Source: Pseudomonadota bacterium
GTDB lineage: Bacteria; Pseudomonadota; Gammaproteobacteria; Xanthomonadales; Rhodanobacteraceae
Length of the DNA: 10,919 nucleotides
Direction: 5' to 3'
Assembly: GCA_021777635.1 (NCBI GenBank)
Contig: JAJYDI010000042.1
Span: forward strand, 1 to 10,919
Shown one piece after another: positions 5,230-10,919 of the stretch. Under the pieces are notes generated by a model. The model had not been told where the DNA came from, made no database searches, and saw only the letters and a list, made by a program, of their open reading frames with translations. The translations under genes were made by a program, and so were the position numbers. Position 1 is the stretch's first letter. Each line of letters begins with the position of its first letter.

Positions 5230-6765
5230 ATGTCCCACCCGATACTGAAGGCGCTCGGCTTCGCCGAGACCCACTCCGGCGGCTATCTCGGCCACGGCGA
5301 GTGGTCCGGTACCACGGATGCCGGCGCGATCAGGCCCGCCAACCCGGCCAGCGGCGAGGTGCTGGCGACGGTTTACGCCAGTTCGGCGGCCGACTACGCG
5401 TTGATCGTCGAGCGCGCACAGGCCGCATTCGGAGTCTGGCGCACGACGCCGGCGCCGAGGCGCGGCGAGGCGATCCGCTTGTGCGCCGAGGCGCTGCGCC
5501 TGCACAAGGACGCACTCGGCTCGCTGGTCGCGCTGGAGATGGGCAAGATCAAGCCCGAGGGCGATGGCGAAGTGCAGGAGATGATCGACATCGCCGATTT
5601 CGCGGTGGGCCTTTCGCGTCAGCTGTACGGCTTGAGCATGCAGTCGGAGCGGCCGGGGCATCGCATGCTCGAGCAGTGGCAGCCGCTCGGCCTGGTCGGG
5701 ATCATTTCGGCGTTCAATTTCCCGGTCGCGGTATGGGCCTGGAATGCATTCGTGGCCGCGGTCTGCGGCGATATCTGCATCTGGAAGCCGTCGCCGAAGG
5801 TGCCGCTGTCGGCGATTGCCGCGCTGCGCATCTGCAACGATGCGCTCAAGGCCGGCGGTTTCCCGGACCTGTTCTTCCTGTTCAACGACGCCGGCCACGA
5901 GCTGGCCGAGCGCTTCGTCGACGACCACCGCATCCCACTGATCAGCTTCACCGGCTCGACCCGGGTCGGACGTGCGATCGGTGAGCGCGTCGCGCGCCGC
6001 CTCGGCCGCTCGCTGCTCGAACTCGGCGGCAACAACGCGATCATCGTCGACCAGACGGCCGACCTGAAGCTGGCGATCCCGGCGATCGTGTTCGGCGCGG
6101 TCGGCACCGCCGGCCAGCGCTGCACCACCACGCGCCGGTTGTTCGTGCATCGAGCGATCTTCGACAACGTGCTCGAGACGCTCACCGCGGCCTACCGCCA
6201 GGTGGCGACGCGCATCGGCGACCCGACCCTGCCGACCACCCTGCTCGGCCCGCTCAATGATGCCGGCGCCGTGCAGCGTTATCTGGACGCGATCGCCCAG
6301 GCCAGGGCCGCCGGCGGACGCATCGTCTGCGGCGGCGAAGCGCTCGGTGATCGCCCCGGCCATTTCGTGCTGCCAACCCTGGTCACGGGCCTGAAAAACA
6401 GCGACGCGGTCGTACAGACCGAAACCTTCGCGCCGATCCTGTACGTGATGCCGTTCGACTCCATCGACGAGGCGATCGCACTGCAAAACGGCGTGCCGCA
6501 GGGCCTCAGCTCGTCGATCTTCACCAACGATGTCCGTGCCGCCGAGCGCTTCCTGTCGGCAGCCGGTTCGGACTGCGGTATCGCCAACGTCAATATCGGT
6601 ACCTCGGGCGCGGAGATCGGCGGCGCCTTCGGCGGCGAGAAGGAAACCGGCGGCGGACGCGAATCCGGCTCGGACGCCTGGCGCGCCTACATGCGCCGCC
6701 AGACCAATACCATCAACTACTCCGACGCACTGCCGCTGGCGCAGGGCATCAAGTTCGAGTTCTGA
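5230..6765 (+). CDS. ALDH7-family aldehyde dehydrogenase (aminoadipate-semialdehyde dehydrogenase type)
   Basis: A full-length 511-residue NAD(P)-dependent aldehyde dehydrogenase. It closely fits the ALDH7 branch, whose bacterial members oxidise L-2-aminoadipate-6-semialdehyde (in equilibrium with piperideine-6-carboxylate) in lysine and pipecolate breakdown; the family also handles other aldehydes. Visible residues: N163 in SAFNFP, K186 in IWKPS, the cofactor loop FTGSTRVG (240-247), general base E264 in LLELGG, catalytic C298 in GQRCTTTRR, and E398 in TETFAP. The late segment NVNIGTSGAEIGGAFGGEK (453-471) followed by ETGGGRESGSDAW is the strongest sign of ALDH7. The C-terminus INYSDALPLAQGIKFEF is complete. 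The start is ATG 5230 with AGGAG five bases upstream. No other lysine-catabolic gene is nearby, so the exact substrate is inferred from family only. The next gene begins 10 bases after its stop. Confidence 0.95.
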   Translation: MSHPILKALGFAETHSGGYLGHGEWSGTTDAGAIRPANPASGEVLATVYASSAADYALIVERAQAAFGVWRTTPAPRRGEAIRLCAEALRLHKDALGSLVALEMGKIKPEGDGEVQEMIDIADFAVGLSRQLYGLSMQSERPGHRMLEQWQPLGLVGIISAFNFPVAVWAWNAFVAAVCGDICIWKPSPKVPLSAIAALRICNDALKAGGFPDLFFLFNDAGHELAERFVDDHRIPLISFTGSTRVGRAIGERVARRLGRSLLELGGNNAIIVDQTADLKLAIPAIVFGAVGTAGQRCTTTRRLFVHRAIFDNVLETLTAAYRQVATRIGDPTLPTTLLGPLNDAGAVQRYLDAIAQARAAGGRIVCGGEALGDRPGHFVLPTLVTGLKNSDAVVQTETFAPILYVMPFDSIDEAIALQNGVPQGLSSSIFTNDVRAAERFLSAAGSDCGIANVNIGTSGAEIGGAFGGEKETGGGRESGSDAWRAYMRRQTNTINYSDALPLAQGIKFEF

Positions 6766-6775
6766 GCATTCCGGC

Positions 6776-7486
6776 ATGGCTGACGCGGGCGAGATCGCGA
6801 GTGGGCTGATCGCGGCCGAGCGGGCCATGCTCGATGCGCAGTGCCACGGCGACATCGGCGCGGTGGCCGCACATCTGGCAGCGGACTTCGAGGAGTTCGG
6901 CAGCAGCGGCCGACGTCATGACCGCGCGGACGTATTGAGTGCACTGCGGGGGTCGCGACTCGAGTCGGCATGCGCGACTGACTTTCACGTGCGCACGCTC
7001 GATGCGGCGCATGCGCTGGTCGTCTTCCGCGCCAGCTTGCGGCGCGATGGCCGCGAACGGCACAGCCTGCGCAGCTCGCTGTGGCGCTGCGAGGATGGCG
7101 TCTGGCGTATCGTCTTTCACCAGGGAACGCCCTGCGACGCGGGCGCTGCCGGGGCTGCCGGGAATGCGTCGACCACCAGCACGCCAGGGGAGCATCGCCG
7201 CATGAATACCGTCTATGTGCGTACCAGCAGCACCGCCGTGGTCAGTCTCGTCTTCGGGGTCCTCACCTGGGTCATGCTGCCGCTGATCGGCGCGCTGGTC
7301 GCAATCACCTGCGGCCACGTCGCCCGTGGCGAGATCCGCCGCGCCGCGCCCGGCACGCTGGACGGGGACGGCCTCGCCATCGCCGGCCTGGTGCTGGGCT
7401 ACGTGCATCTGGCCTTCCTGATGCTGGTCCTGATGCTGGTGTTCTTCGTGCTCGGCGGCGTCGCATTCTTCGCCAGCCACTTCTGA
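6776..7486 (+). CDS. DUF4440 (NTF2-like) domain read through into a DUF4190 membrane domain
   Basis: From ATG 6776 a single stop-free frame codes for 236 residues. Residues 1-120 look like a small DUF4440/NTF2-like protein: helical start, [18 protein letters not shown] (38-55), and a closing sheet [24 protein letters not shown] (97-120, written here as one motif region). A low-complexity linker rich in Ala, Gly, Ser and Thr (121-142) follows. From M143 the protein is a two-span DUF4190 membrane domain. In relatives as I know them these are two separate proteins, and the second has its own good ribosome-binding site here. So the product may be a natural fusion, a DUF4440 protein that lost its stop, or one frame giving two products. 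It starts 10 bases after the ALDH stop without a clear Shine-Dalgarno sequence. The DUF4440 role is unknown. Confidence 0.65.
   Translation: MADAGEIASGLIAAERAMLDAQCHGDIGAVAAHLAADFEEFGSSGRRHDRADVLSALRGSRLESACATDFHVRTLDAAHALVVFRASLRRDGRERHSLRSSLWRCEDGVWRIVFHQGTPCDAGAAGAAGNASTTSTPGEHRRMNTVYVRTSSTAVVSLVFGVLTWVMLPLIGALVAITCGHVARGEIRRAAPGTLDGDGLAIAGLVLGYVHLAFLMLVLMLVFFVLGGVAFFASHF
7186..7192 (+). promoter_or_regulatory. Internal Shine-Dalgarno before the DUF4190 start
   Basis: AGGGGAG lies 9 bases upstream of the in-frame ATG 7202, inside the DUF4440 reading frame. It is one of the strongest ribosome-binding sites in the window and argues that the membrane protein is translated on its own. Confidence 0.55.
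7202..7486 (+). CDS. DUF4190 small membrane protein (internal start of the longer frame)
   Basis: Starting at ATG 7202, 94 residues make a small inner-membrane protein of the DUF4190 type. There is a hydrophobic segment at about 12-38 ([18 protein letters not shown] onward), a polar loop with [10 protein letters not shown] (38-47) and [15 protein letters not shown] (53-67), and a second span to about 90, ending ASHF. The polar loop is the family hallmark: a charged ARxEIRR stretch followed by GxGLAIAGLxLG. No function is established. This annotation competes with the 236-residue frame starting at 6776. The strong ribosome-binding site, a first residue that coincides with the usual family start, and the low-complexity linker before it favour separate translation. 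Its stop is 2 bases before pyrD, suggesting the genes are co-transcribed. Confidence 0.6.
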   Translation: MNTVYVRTSSTAVVSLVFGVLTWVMLPLIGALVAITCGHVARGEIRRAAPGTLDGDGLAIAGLVLGYVHLAFLMLVLMLVFFVLGGVAFFASHF

Positions 7487-7488
7487 GC

Positions 7489-8526
7489 ATGTACGGCCTT
7501 GCGCGCCCGCTGCTGTTCTGCCTCGACGCCGAGCGCGCGCACGATCTCGGGCTGAAGGCGATCGAGGTGGCCTACCGCGGCGGCCTCAATCCGCTGCTGG
7601 CCTCGCGTCCCGAGCCCCTGCCGGTCACGGCGTTCGGGTTGCGATTCGACAACCCGATCGGCCTCGCCGCCGGTCTCGACAAGAACGGCGCGCACGTCGA
7701 CGCGCTGGCGGCGCTGGGTTTCGGCTTCATCGAGATCGGCACCATCACGCCGCGCCCGCAACCCGGCAATCCAAAACCGCGCATGTTCCGCCTGCCGGCC
7801 CGCGAGGCGGTGATCAACCGCCTCGGGTTCAACAACGACGGCGTGGATGTGCTGCTGCGCAATCTCGAGCGCACGCGCTACACCGGAGTGCTCGGCATCA
7901 ACATCGGCAAGAACAAGGACACGCCCAATGAGCGTGCGGCGGATGACTACGTGTTTTGTCTGGAACGCGTGCACGCGCGCGCCAGCTACGTGACCGTCAA
8001 CGTGTCCTCGCCTAACACCGAGGGGCTGCGCGATCTGCAAGCGGATGCGGCGCTGAAGCGCCTGCTGGGCACGCTGCGCGAGGCGCAATTGCGGCTCGAC
8101 GCGCTCCATGCCAAGCACACCCCGCTGTTGCTGAAGATCGCGCCCGATCTTGACGCGGCGGCGATGGACAGCATCGCACGGACGGTACTCGACAGCGGCA
8201 TCGACGGACTGATCTGCACCAATACCACCCTGGACCGCACAGCCGTTGACGGACAGGCCCACGCCGCCGAGACCGGCGGCCTCTCCGGAGCGCCGCTGCG
8301 GGCGCGCGCCACCGCGGTGCTGCATGAGATGGCACTGCGGCTGCGCGGCCGAATCCCGCTGATCGGCGTTGGCGGCATCACGCGCGGAGCGGACGCGGCG
8401 GACAAGATCGCGGCCGGCGCGGCGCTGGTGCAGTTCTACACCGGCATGATCTACCACGGTCCGGCGTTGATCGGCGCATGCGTGGACGCCATCCGCGGCA
8501 TGCCGGAGCGCCCGCGTGACGCCTGA
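7489..8526 (+). CDS. pyrD: Quinone-dependent dihydroorotate dehydrogenase (class 2)
   Basis: This 345-residue enzyme oxidises dihydroorotate to orotate in pyrimidine synthesis, passing electrons through FMN to the respiratory quinone at the inner membrane. The N-terminal helical extension (about 1-40, beginning [18 protein letters not shown]) marks the membrane-associated class 2 form. Then come [13 protein letters not shown] (55-67) with K65, [20 protein letters not shown] (83-102), NRLGFNND (110-117) and GINIGKNK (136-143). The catalytic-serine motif [14 protein letters not shown] (171-184) probably uses S174. LLLKIAPD (213-220), ICTNTT (242-247) and the FMN-phosphate region GVGGI (293-297) followed by YTGMIYHGP (317-325) complete the barrel. 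ATG 7489 is 2 bases after the preceding stop and has no Shine-Dalgarno sequence of its own, so coupled translation is likely. Its end overlaps murB by 11 bases. Confidence 0.97.
   Translation: MYGLARPLLFCLDAERAHDLGLKAIEVAYRGGLNPLLASRPEPLPVTAFGLRFDNPIGLAAGLDKNGAHVDALAALGFGFIEIGTITPRPQPGNPKPRMFRLPAREAVINRLGFNNDGVDVLLRNLERTRYTGVLGINIGKNKDTPNERAADDYVFCLERVHARASYVTVNVSSPNTEGLRDLQADAALKRLLGTLREAQLRLDALHAKHTPLLLKIAPDLDAAAMDSIARTVLDSGIDGLICTNTTLDRTAVDGQAHAAETGGLSGAPLRARATAVLHEMALRLRGRIPLIGVGGITRGADAADKIAAGAALVQFYTGMIYHGPALIGACVDAIRGMPERPRDA
8505..8508 (+). promoter_or_regulatory. Shine-Dalgarno supporting the GTG start of murB
   Basis: GGAG inside the pyrD coding end lies 7 bases upstream of GTG 8516. 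It supports this non-ATG start, which overlaps pyrD by 11 bases. Confidence 0.55.
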
Positions 8527-9559
8527 ACGCATCGACCTCGGTGGTTGCACTCTGGTCGAGGATGCGCCGCTGGCCGCACGCAACACCCTGCGTGTCGCCG
8601 CGCGCGCGGCGCTGCTGGCCGAAGTGCACGACGCCGCGGCCATCCCGCAGCTGTTCGGCTTCCCTGTCGTGCGCGAGAGCCGCGTCCTGGCCCTGGGCGA
8701 GGGCAGCAATGTGCTGTTCACCGGCGACTACCAAGGCACCGTCATCGCGATGTCGACGCGCGGCGTCGAGGTACTGGATGACGACGGCGGGCACGCACTG
8801 CTCCGCGTCGCCGCCGGCGAGCGCTGGGACGACTTCGTGCGCTGGTCGCTGGGTCACGGCTATGCCGGCCTCGAAAACCTCATCCTGATTCCCGGCACCG
8901 TCGGCGCCGCGCCGCTGCAGAACATCGGCGCCTACGGCGTCGAAGTGGGCGGATTCATCCATGCCGTCGAGGCCTGGGATCGCGATGCCCGCGCCATGGT
9001 CACGCTCAGCCACGACGTCTGCGACTTCACCTACCGCAATTCGATCTTCAAGCGCACCCCGGACCGCTGGCTGATCACCGCCGTGGTGCTCGCCCTGCCG
9101 CGCGTGCATGCGCTGCAACTCGACTACGCCGGCGTACGCGAGGAACTGGCCATGATGGGCGTGACGCAACCGGCGCCCTTTCACGTCGCCGAAGCGGTAC
9201 TGCGTCTGCGCACGCGGAAACTCCCCGATCCCGCGGTCATCGGCAATGCCGGCAGCTTCTTCAAGAACCCGTTGGTGCCGGAGAGTCTGGCCGCTGCGCT
9301 CAAGCAGGAGCACCCCGACCTGCCGCAGTGGCCGGACCGGGATCGTCACGTCAAGCTGTCGGCGGCGTGGCTGATCGAGGCCAGTGGTTTCAAGGGGCTG
9401 CGCGAAGGAGATGCAGGCATTTCGAATCGCCACGCGCTGGTGCTCGTCAACCACGGCCAGGCCCGCGGTAGCGAACTGTGGGCGCTGGCGCAGCGGGTGC
9501 AGACCGGCGTGCGGGAGCGCTTCGGAGTCGCACTGGAGCCGGAGCCGCGCATCATCTGA
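8516..9559 (+). CDS. murB: UDP-N-acetylenolpyruvoylglucosamine reductase (type I MurB)
   Basis: A complete 347-residue cytoplasmic flavoenzyme that reduces UDP-GlcNAc-enolpyruvate to UDP-MurNAc with NADPH, the second committed step of peptidoglycan precursor synthesis. The FAD-binding part has NTLRVAAR (23-30), LGEGSNVLF (60-68) and [22 protein letters not shown] (120-141, conserved as a unit). Catalytic-region motifs are YRNSIFK (173-179), [10 protein letters not shown] (243-252) with proton-donor serine S247, and the C-terminal LEPEPRII (340-347) carrying the catalytic glutamate. Length and the YRNS insertion fit the type I (E. coli-like) form. The start is GTG 8516, backed by a GGAG 7 bases upstream and 11 bases of overlap with pyrD. 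No other cell-wall gene is present, so murB sits apart from the main mur cluster. Confidence 0.97.
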   Translation: MTPERIDLGGCTLVEDAPLAARNTLRVAARAALLAEVHDAAAIPQLFGFPVVRESRVLALGEGSNVLFTGDYQGTVIAMSTRGVEVLDDDGGHALLRVAAGERWDDFVRWSLGHGYAGLENLILIPGTVGAAPLQNIGAYGVEVGGFIHAVEAWDRDARAMVTLSHDVCDFTYRNSIFKRTPDRWLITAVVLALPRVHALQLDYAGVREELAMMGVTQPAPFHVAEAVLRLRTRKLPDPAVIGNAGSFFKNPLVPESLAAALKQEHPDLPQWPDRDRHVKLSAAWLIEASGFKGLREGDAGISNRHALVLVNHGQARGSELWALAQRVQTGVRERFGVALEPEPRII

Positions 9560-9632
9560 GCCGCCACGTCACCCGAGCCCCGGTTGCGCAACGCAGCGTG
9601 CGGGCAGGCACGAACTGCGTAGAGTCCTGCCC

Positions 9633-10727
9633 ATGCGTCTGCGCCCGCACGATCTAGGCTATCTGCTCGCCTTCGGCACCGCGCTGCTGCCCTGGGGAGC
9701 GCTGGGCCTGCATCGACTGGGCCTGCCGCTGGGTATCGCCGCGTGGTTTCCGGTGATCTTCGTGTTCGGCCTGGTACCTCTGATCGATCTGGCCTGCGGG
9801 CTGGACCGGCGCAATCCGGCCAATGCCGCCGAGGCCGCGGCACGCGAACGCGCGCGGTACTTCCGCGCGCTGACCTGGCTTTGCGTGCCGCTATGGCTGG
9901 GCACGCTGACGTGGTATCTGCGCGATGCAGTCACCCTGCCCTTCGGGCCGCTTGGACTGTCGGGCTGGCTGCTGGGCATCGGCGTGATCGGCGGCACGTT
10001 GGCGATCAACGTCGCCCACGAACTGATCCACAAGCCGGGCCGCTTCGAGCCCGCGCTGGGCGGCATCCTGCTCGCCAGCGTCGGCTATCCCGGATTCAAG
10101 ATCGAGCACCTGCGCGGCCATCACGTGCATGTGTCGACGCCGCTCGACCGTTCCTCGGCGCCGCTGGGCATGAGTGTGTGGCGCTTTCTGCCGCAGGCCC
10201 TGATCGGCAACGCGCGCGCCGCCTGGAGTCTCGAAACCGAGCGCTTGCGGGGGCGCGGCCTGGCGGCGTGGTCCTGGCACAACGAACTGCTGCGCTGGGG
10301 ACTGCTGTGGCTGGCCTTCGCCGCAGCACTGACCATGACCCTCGGTACAGGCGGCCTGCTGGGCTTCATTGCCATCGGCCTGATCGCGGTCAGCTCGCTG
10401 GAGGTGATCAATTACATCGAACACTACGGACTGCAGCGGCGCGAACTGGCCTGCGGCCGATATCAACGCGTCACCCACCTGCATTCGTGGAATGCGGCGC
10501 AGCGCTACACCAACTGGCTGCTGTTCGAATTGCAGCGACACTCCGACCATCACGCCCATGCACGCCGCCGTTACCCCGCGCTGCGGCACCACGCCGACAG
10601 CCCGCAACTGCCCGCCGGCTACGCGACGATGTTCGTACTGGCGCTGATTCCGCCGCTGTGGCGACGGGTGATGGATCCACGCGCGCGGGCGTGCGCATCA
10701 CGGCAGCAAACCGAAAGCGGCGCCTGA
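9633..10727 (+). CDS. alkB: AlkB-type alkane 1-monooxygenase (fatty-acid desaturase superfamily)
   Basis: This 364-residue integral-membrane di-iron enzyme would hydroxylate medium-chain alkanes, or related hydrophobic substrates, at the terminal carbon using rubredoxin-delivered electrons. All AlkB histidine motifs are visible: HELIHK (129-134), EHLRGHH (158-164), NYIEHYGL (260-267) and LQRHSDHHAHA (300-310). Hydrophobic spans lie at about 8-28, 36-54, 78-97, 108-128, 218-236 and 239-256. The length is slightly under the usual 380-410. The ATG at 9633 sits 73 bases after murB with no Shine-Dalgarno sequence. A TAGAGT at 9620-9625 is positioned like a -10 box for a leaderless message, which is inference. 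No rubredoxin, rubredoxin reductase or alkane regulator is nearby, so the native substrate is open. It is convergent with the last gene, 30 bases away. Confidence 0.93.
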   Translation: MRLRPHDLGYLLAFGTALLPWGALGLHRLGLPLGIAAWFPVIFVFGLVPLIDLACGLDRRNPANAAEAAARERARYFRALTWLCVPLWLGTLTWYLRDAVTLPFGPLGLSGWLLGIGVIGGTLAINVAHELIHKPGRFEPALGGILLASVGYPGFKIEHLRGHHVHVSTPLDRSSAPLGMSVWRFLPQALIGNARAAWSLETERLRGRGLAAWSWHNELLRWGLLWLAFAAALTMTLGTGGLLGFIAIGLIAVSSLEVINYIEHYGLQRRELACGRYQRVTHLHSWNAAQRYTNWLLFELQRHSDHHAHARRRYPALRHHADSPQLPAGYATMFVLALIPPLWRRVMDPRARACASRQQTESGA

Positions 10728-10757
10728 TGCTTCACGCAGCCGCGCCGCACGAGCAGC

Positions 10758-10919
10758 TCAGCGCCGCTGCAGCTTGGACAGCAGGCGCAGCAGTTCCAGG
10801 TACAGCCAGACCAGGGTGACGATCAGGCCGAACGCGCCGTACCACTCCATGTTGCGGGGCGCGCCTTCGGCGGCAGCGCGGTCGATCATGTCGAAATCAA
10901 GCAGCAGGTTGAACGCGGC
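10758..10919 (-). CDS. Bax inhibitor-1/YccA-family membrane protein, C-terminal end
   Basis: The last 53 residues of a minus-strand gene whose start lies beyond the right edge. The readable part begins AAFNLLLDFDMIDRAAAEGAPR, then has NMEWYGAFGLIVTLVWLYLE (24-43) and ends LLRLLSKLQRR. The acidic LDFDxID element before a final hydrophobic helix with MEWYGAFGLxVTLVWLYLEILRLL-type sequence is characteristic of the larger bacterial Bax inhibitor-1-related membrane proteins. These are six- or seven-span inner-membrane proteins of uncertain function; YccA modulates the FtsH protease in E. coli. The stop is at 10758-10760. The 30 bases between it and the convergent alkB show no terminator hairpin. 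Confidence 0.85.
   Translation of the reverse strand, partial: AAFNLLLDFDMIDRAAAEGAPRNMEWYGAFGLIVTLVWLYLELLRLLSKLQRR

Noticed and set aside
4972..6855. A 627-codon open frame on the minus strand
   Set aside because: It lies antisense to the complete ALDH7 gene and the tRNA, is rich in Arg, Ala, Asp and Gln without any motif, and is the usual by-product of high third-position GC on the opposite strand.
7399..8721. A 440-codon minus-strand open frame opposite pyrD
   Set aside because: Antisense to motif-complete pyrD, DUF4190 and the start of murB; arginine/glutamine-rich composition and no recognisable domain.
8378..9454. A 358-codon minus-strand open frame opposite murB
   Set aside because: Antisense to motif-complete murB; low-complexity shadow translation.
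4274..9603. The 13-base word ACGCAGCGTGCGG at 4274-4286 and again at 9591-9603
   Set aside because: About one shared 13-mer is expected by chance in a window this size and more with high GC; the flanks do not match.
9743..10819. A 358-codon plus-strand frame overlapping alkB in another frame
   Set aside because: The alkB frame carries all four histidine motifs; this one is arginine/alanine-rich without motifs and runs into the convergent gene.
1..10919. CRISPR arrays, insertion sequences, toxin-antitoxin or phage genes
   Set aside because: No spaced direct repeats, transposase or integrase motifs, or small coupled gene pairs of those types were seen on either strand.

Overview
The window looks like a chromosomal segment of a GC-rich gammaproteobacterium, probably of the Lysobacterales (Xanthomonadales). 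This rests on the pyrD-murB pairing, the style of the DUF4440/DUF4190 and ALDH7 proteins, and the AlkB and Bax inhibitor-1 families. It is a protein-level impression, not a database result.

Left part (1-4213). After about 376 bases with no confident gene (a weak, edge-truncated minus-strand reading frame and three inverted repeats) comes a tightly packed four-gene plus-strand operon. It encodes a Wzt-type ABC-transporter ATPase with a C-terminal carbohydrate-binding domain, a short GT4-like glycosyltransferase, and two different PAPS-dependent sulfotransferases. All three junctions are 4-base stop/start overlaps (ATGA, GTGA, ATGA), so the proteins are probably made in a coupled way. The simplest reading is assembly, sulfation and ABC-dependent export of a cell-surface polysaccharide. 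The Wzm permease partner and PAPS-synthesis genes are not in the window. The leader has a 9-bp hairpin whose loop carries a near match to the ops/JUMPStart core.

Middle (4214-5229). A minus-strand DUF1993 protein and a tRNA-Arg(CCT) separate the surface-polysaccharide operon from housekeeping genes. The short intergenic region before the next operon contains the tRNA upstream region, inverted repeats and a candidate extended -10 promoter.

Right part (5230-10727, plus strand). An ALDH7-family aldehyde dehydrogenase (aminoadipate-semialdehyde dehydrogenase type) is followed closely by a DUF4440 domain that reads in frame, without a stop, into a DUF4190 membrane domain. Then come pyrD (quinone-dependent dihydroorotate dehydrogenase) and murB (UDP-N-acetylenolpyruvoylglucosamine reductase), the last two overlapping by 11 bases. 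After 73 bases comes an AlkB-type integral-membrane di-iron alkane hydroxylase. At the right edge, convergent to it, lies the C-terminal end of a Bax inhibitor-1/YccA-family membrane protein.

The housekeeping half is ordinary. The most unusual parts are the wzt-glycosyltransferase-sulfotransferase-sulfotransferase operon with its leader, and the stop-free DUF4440-DUF4190 frame.
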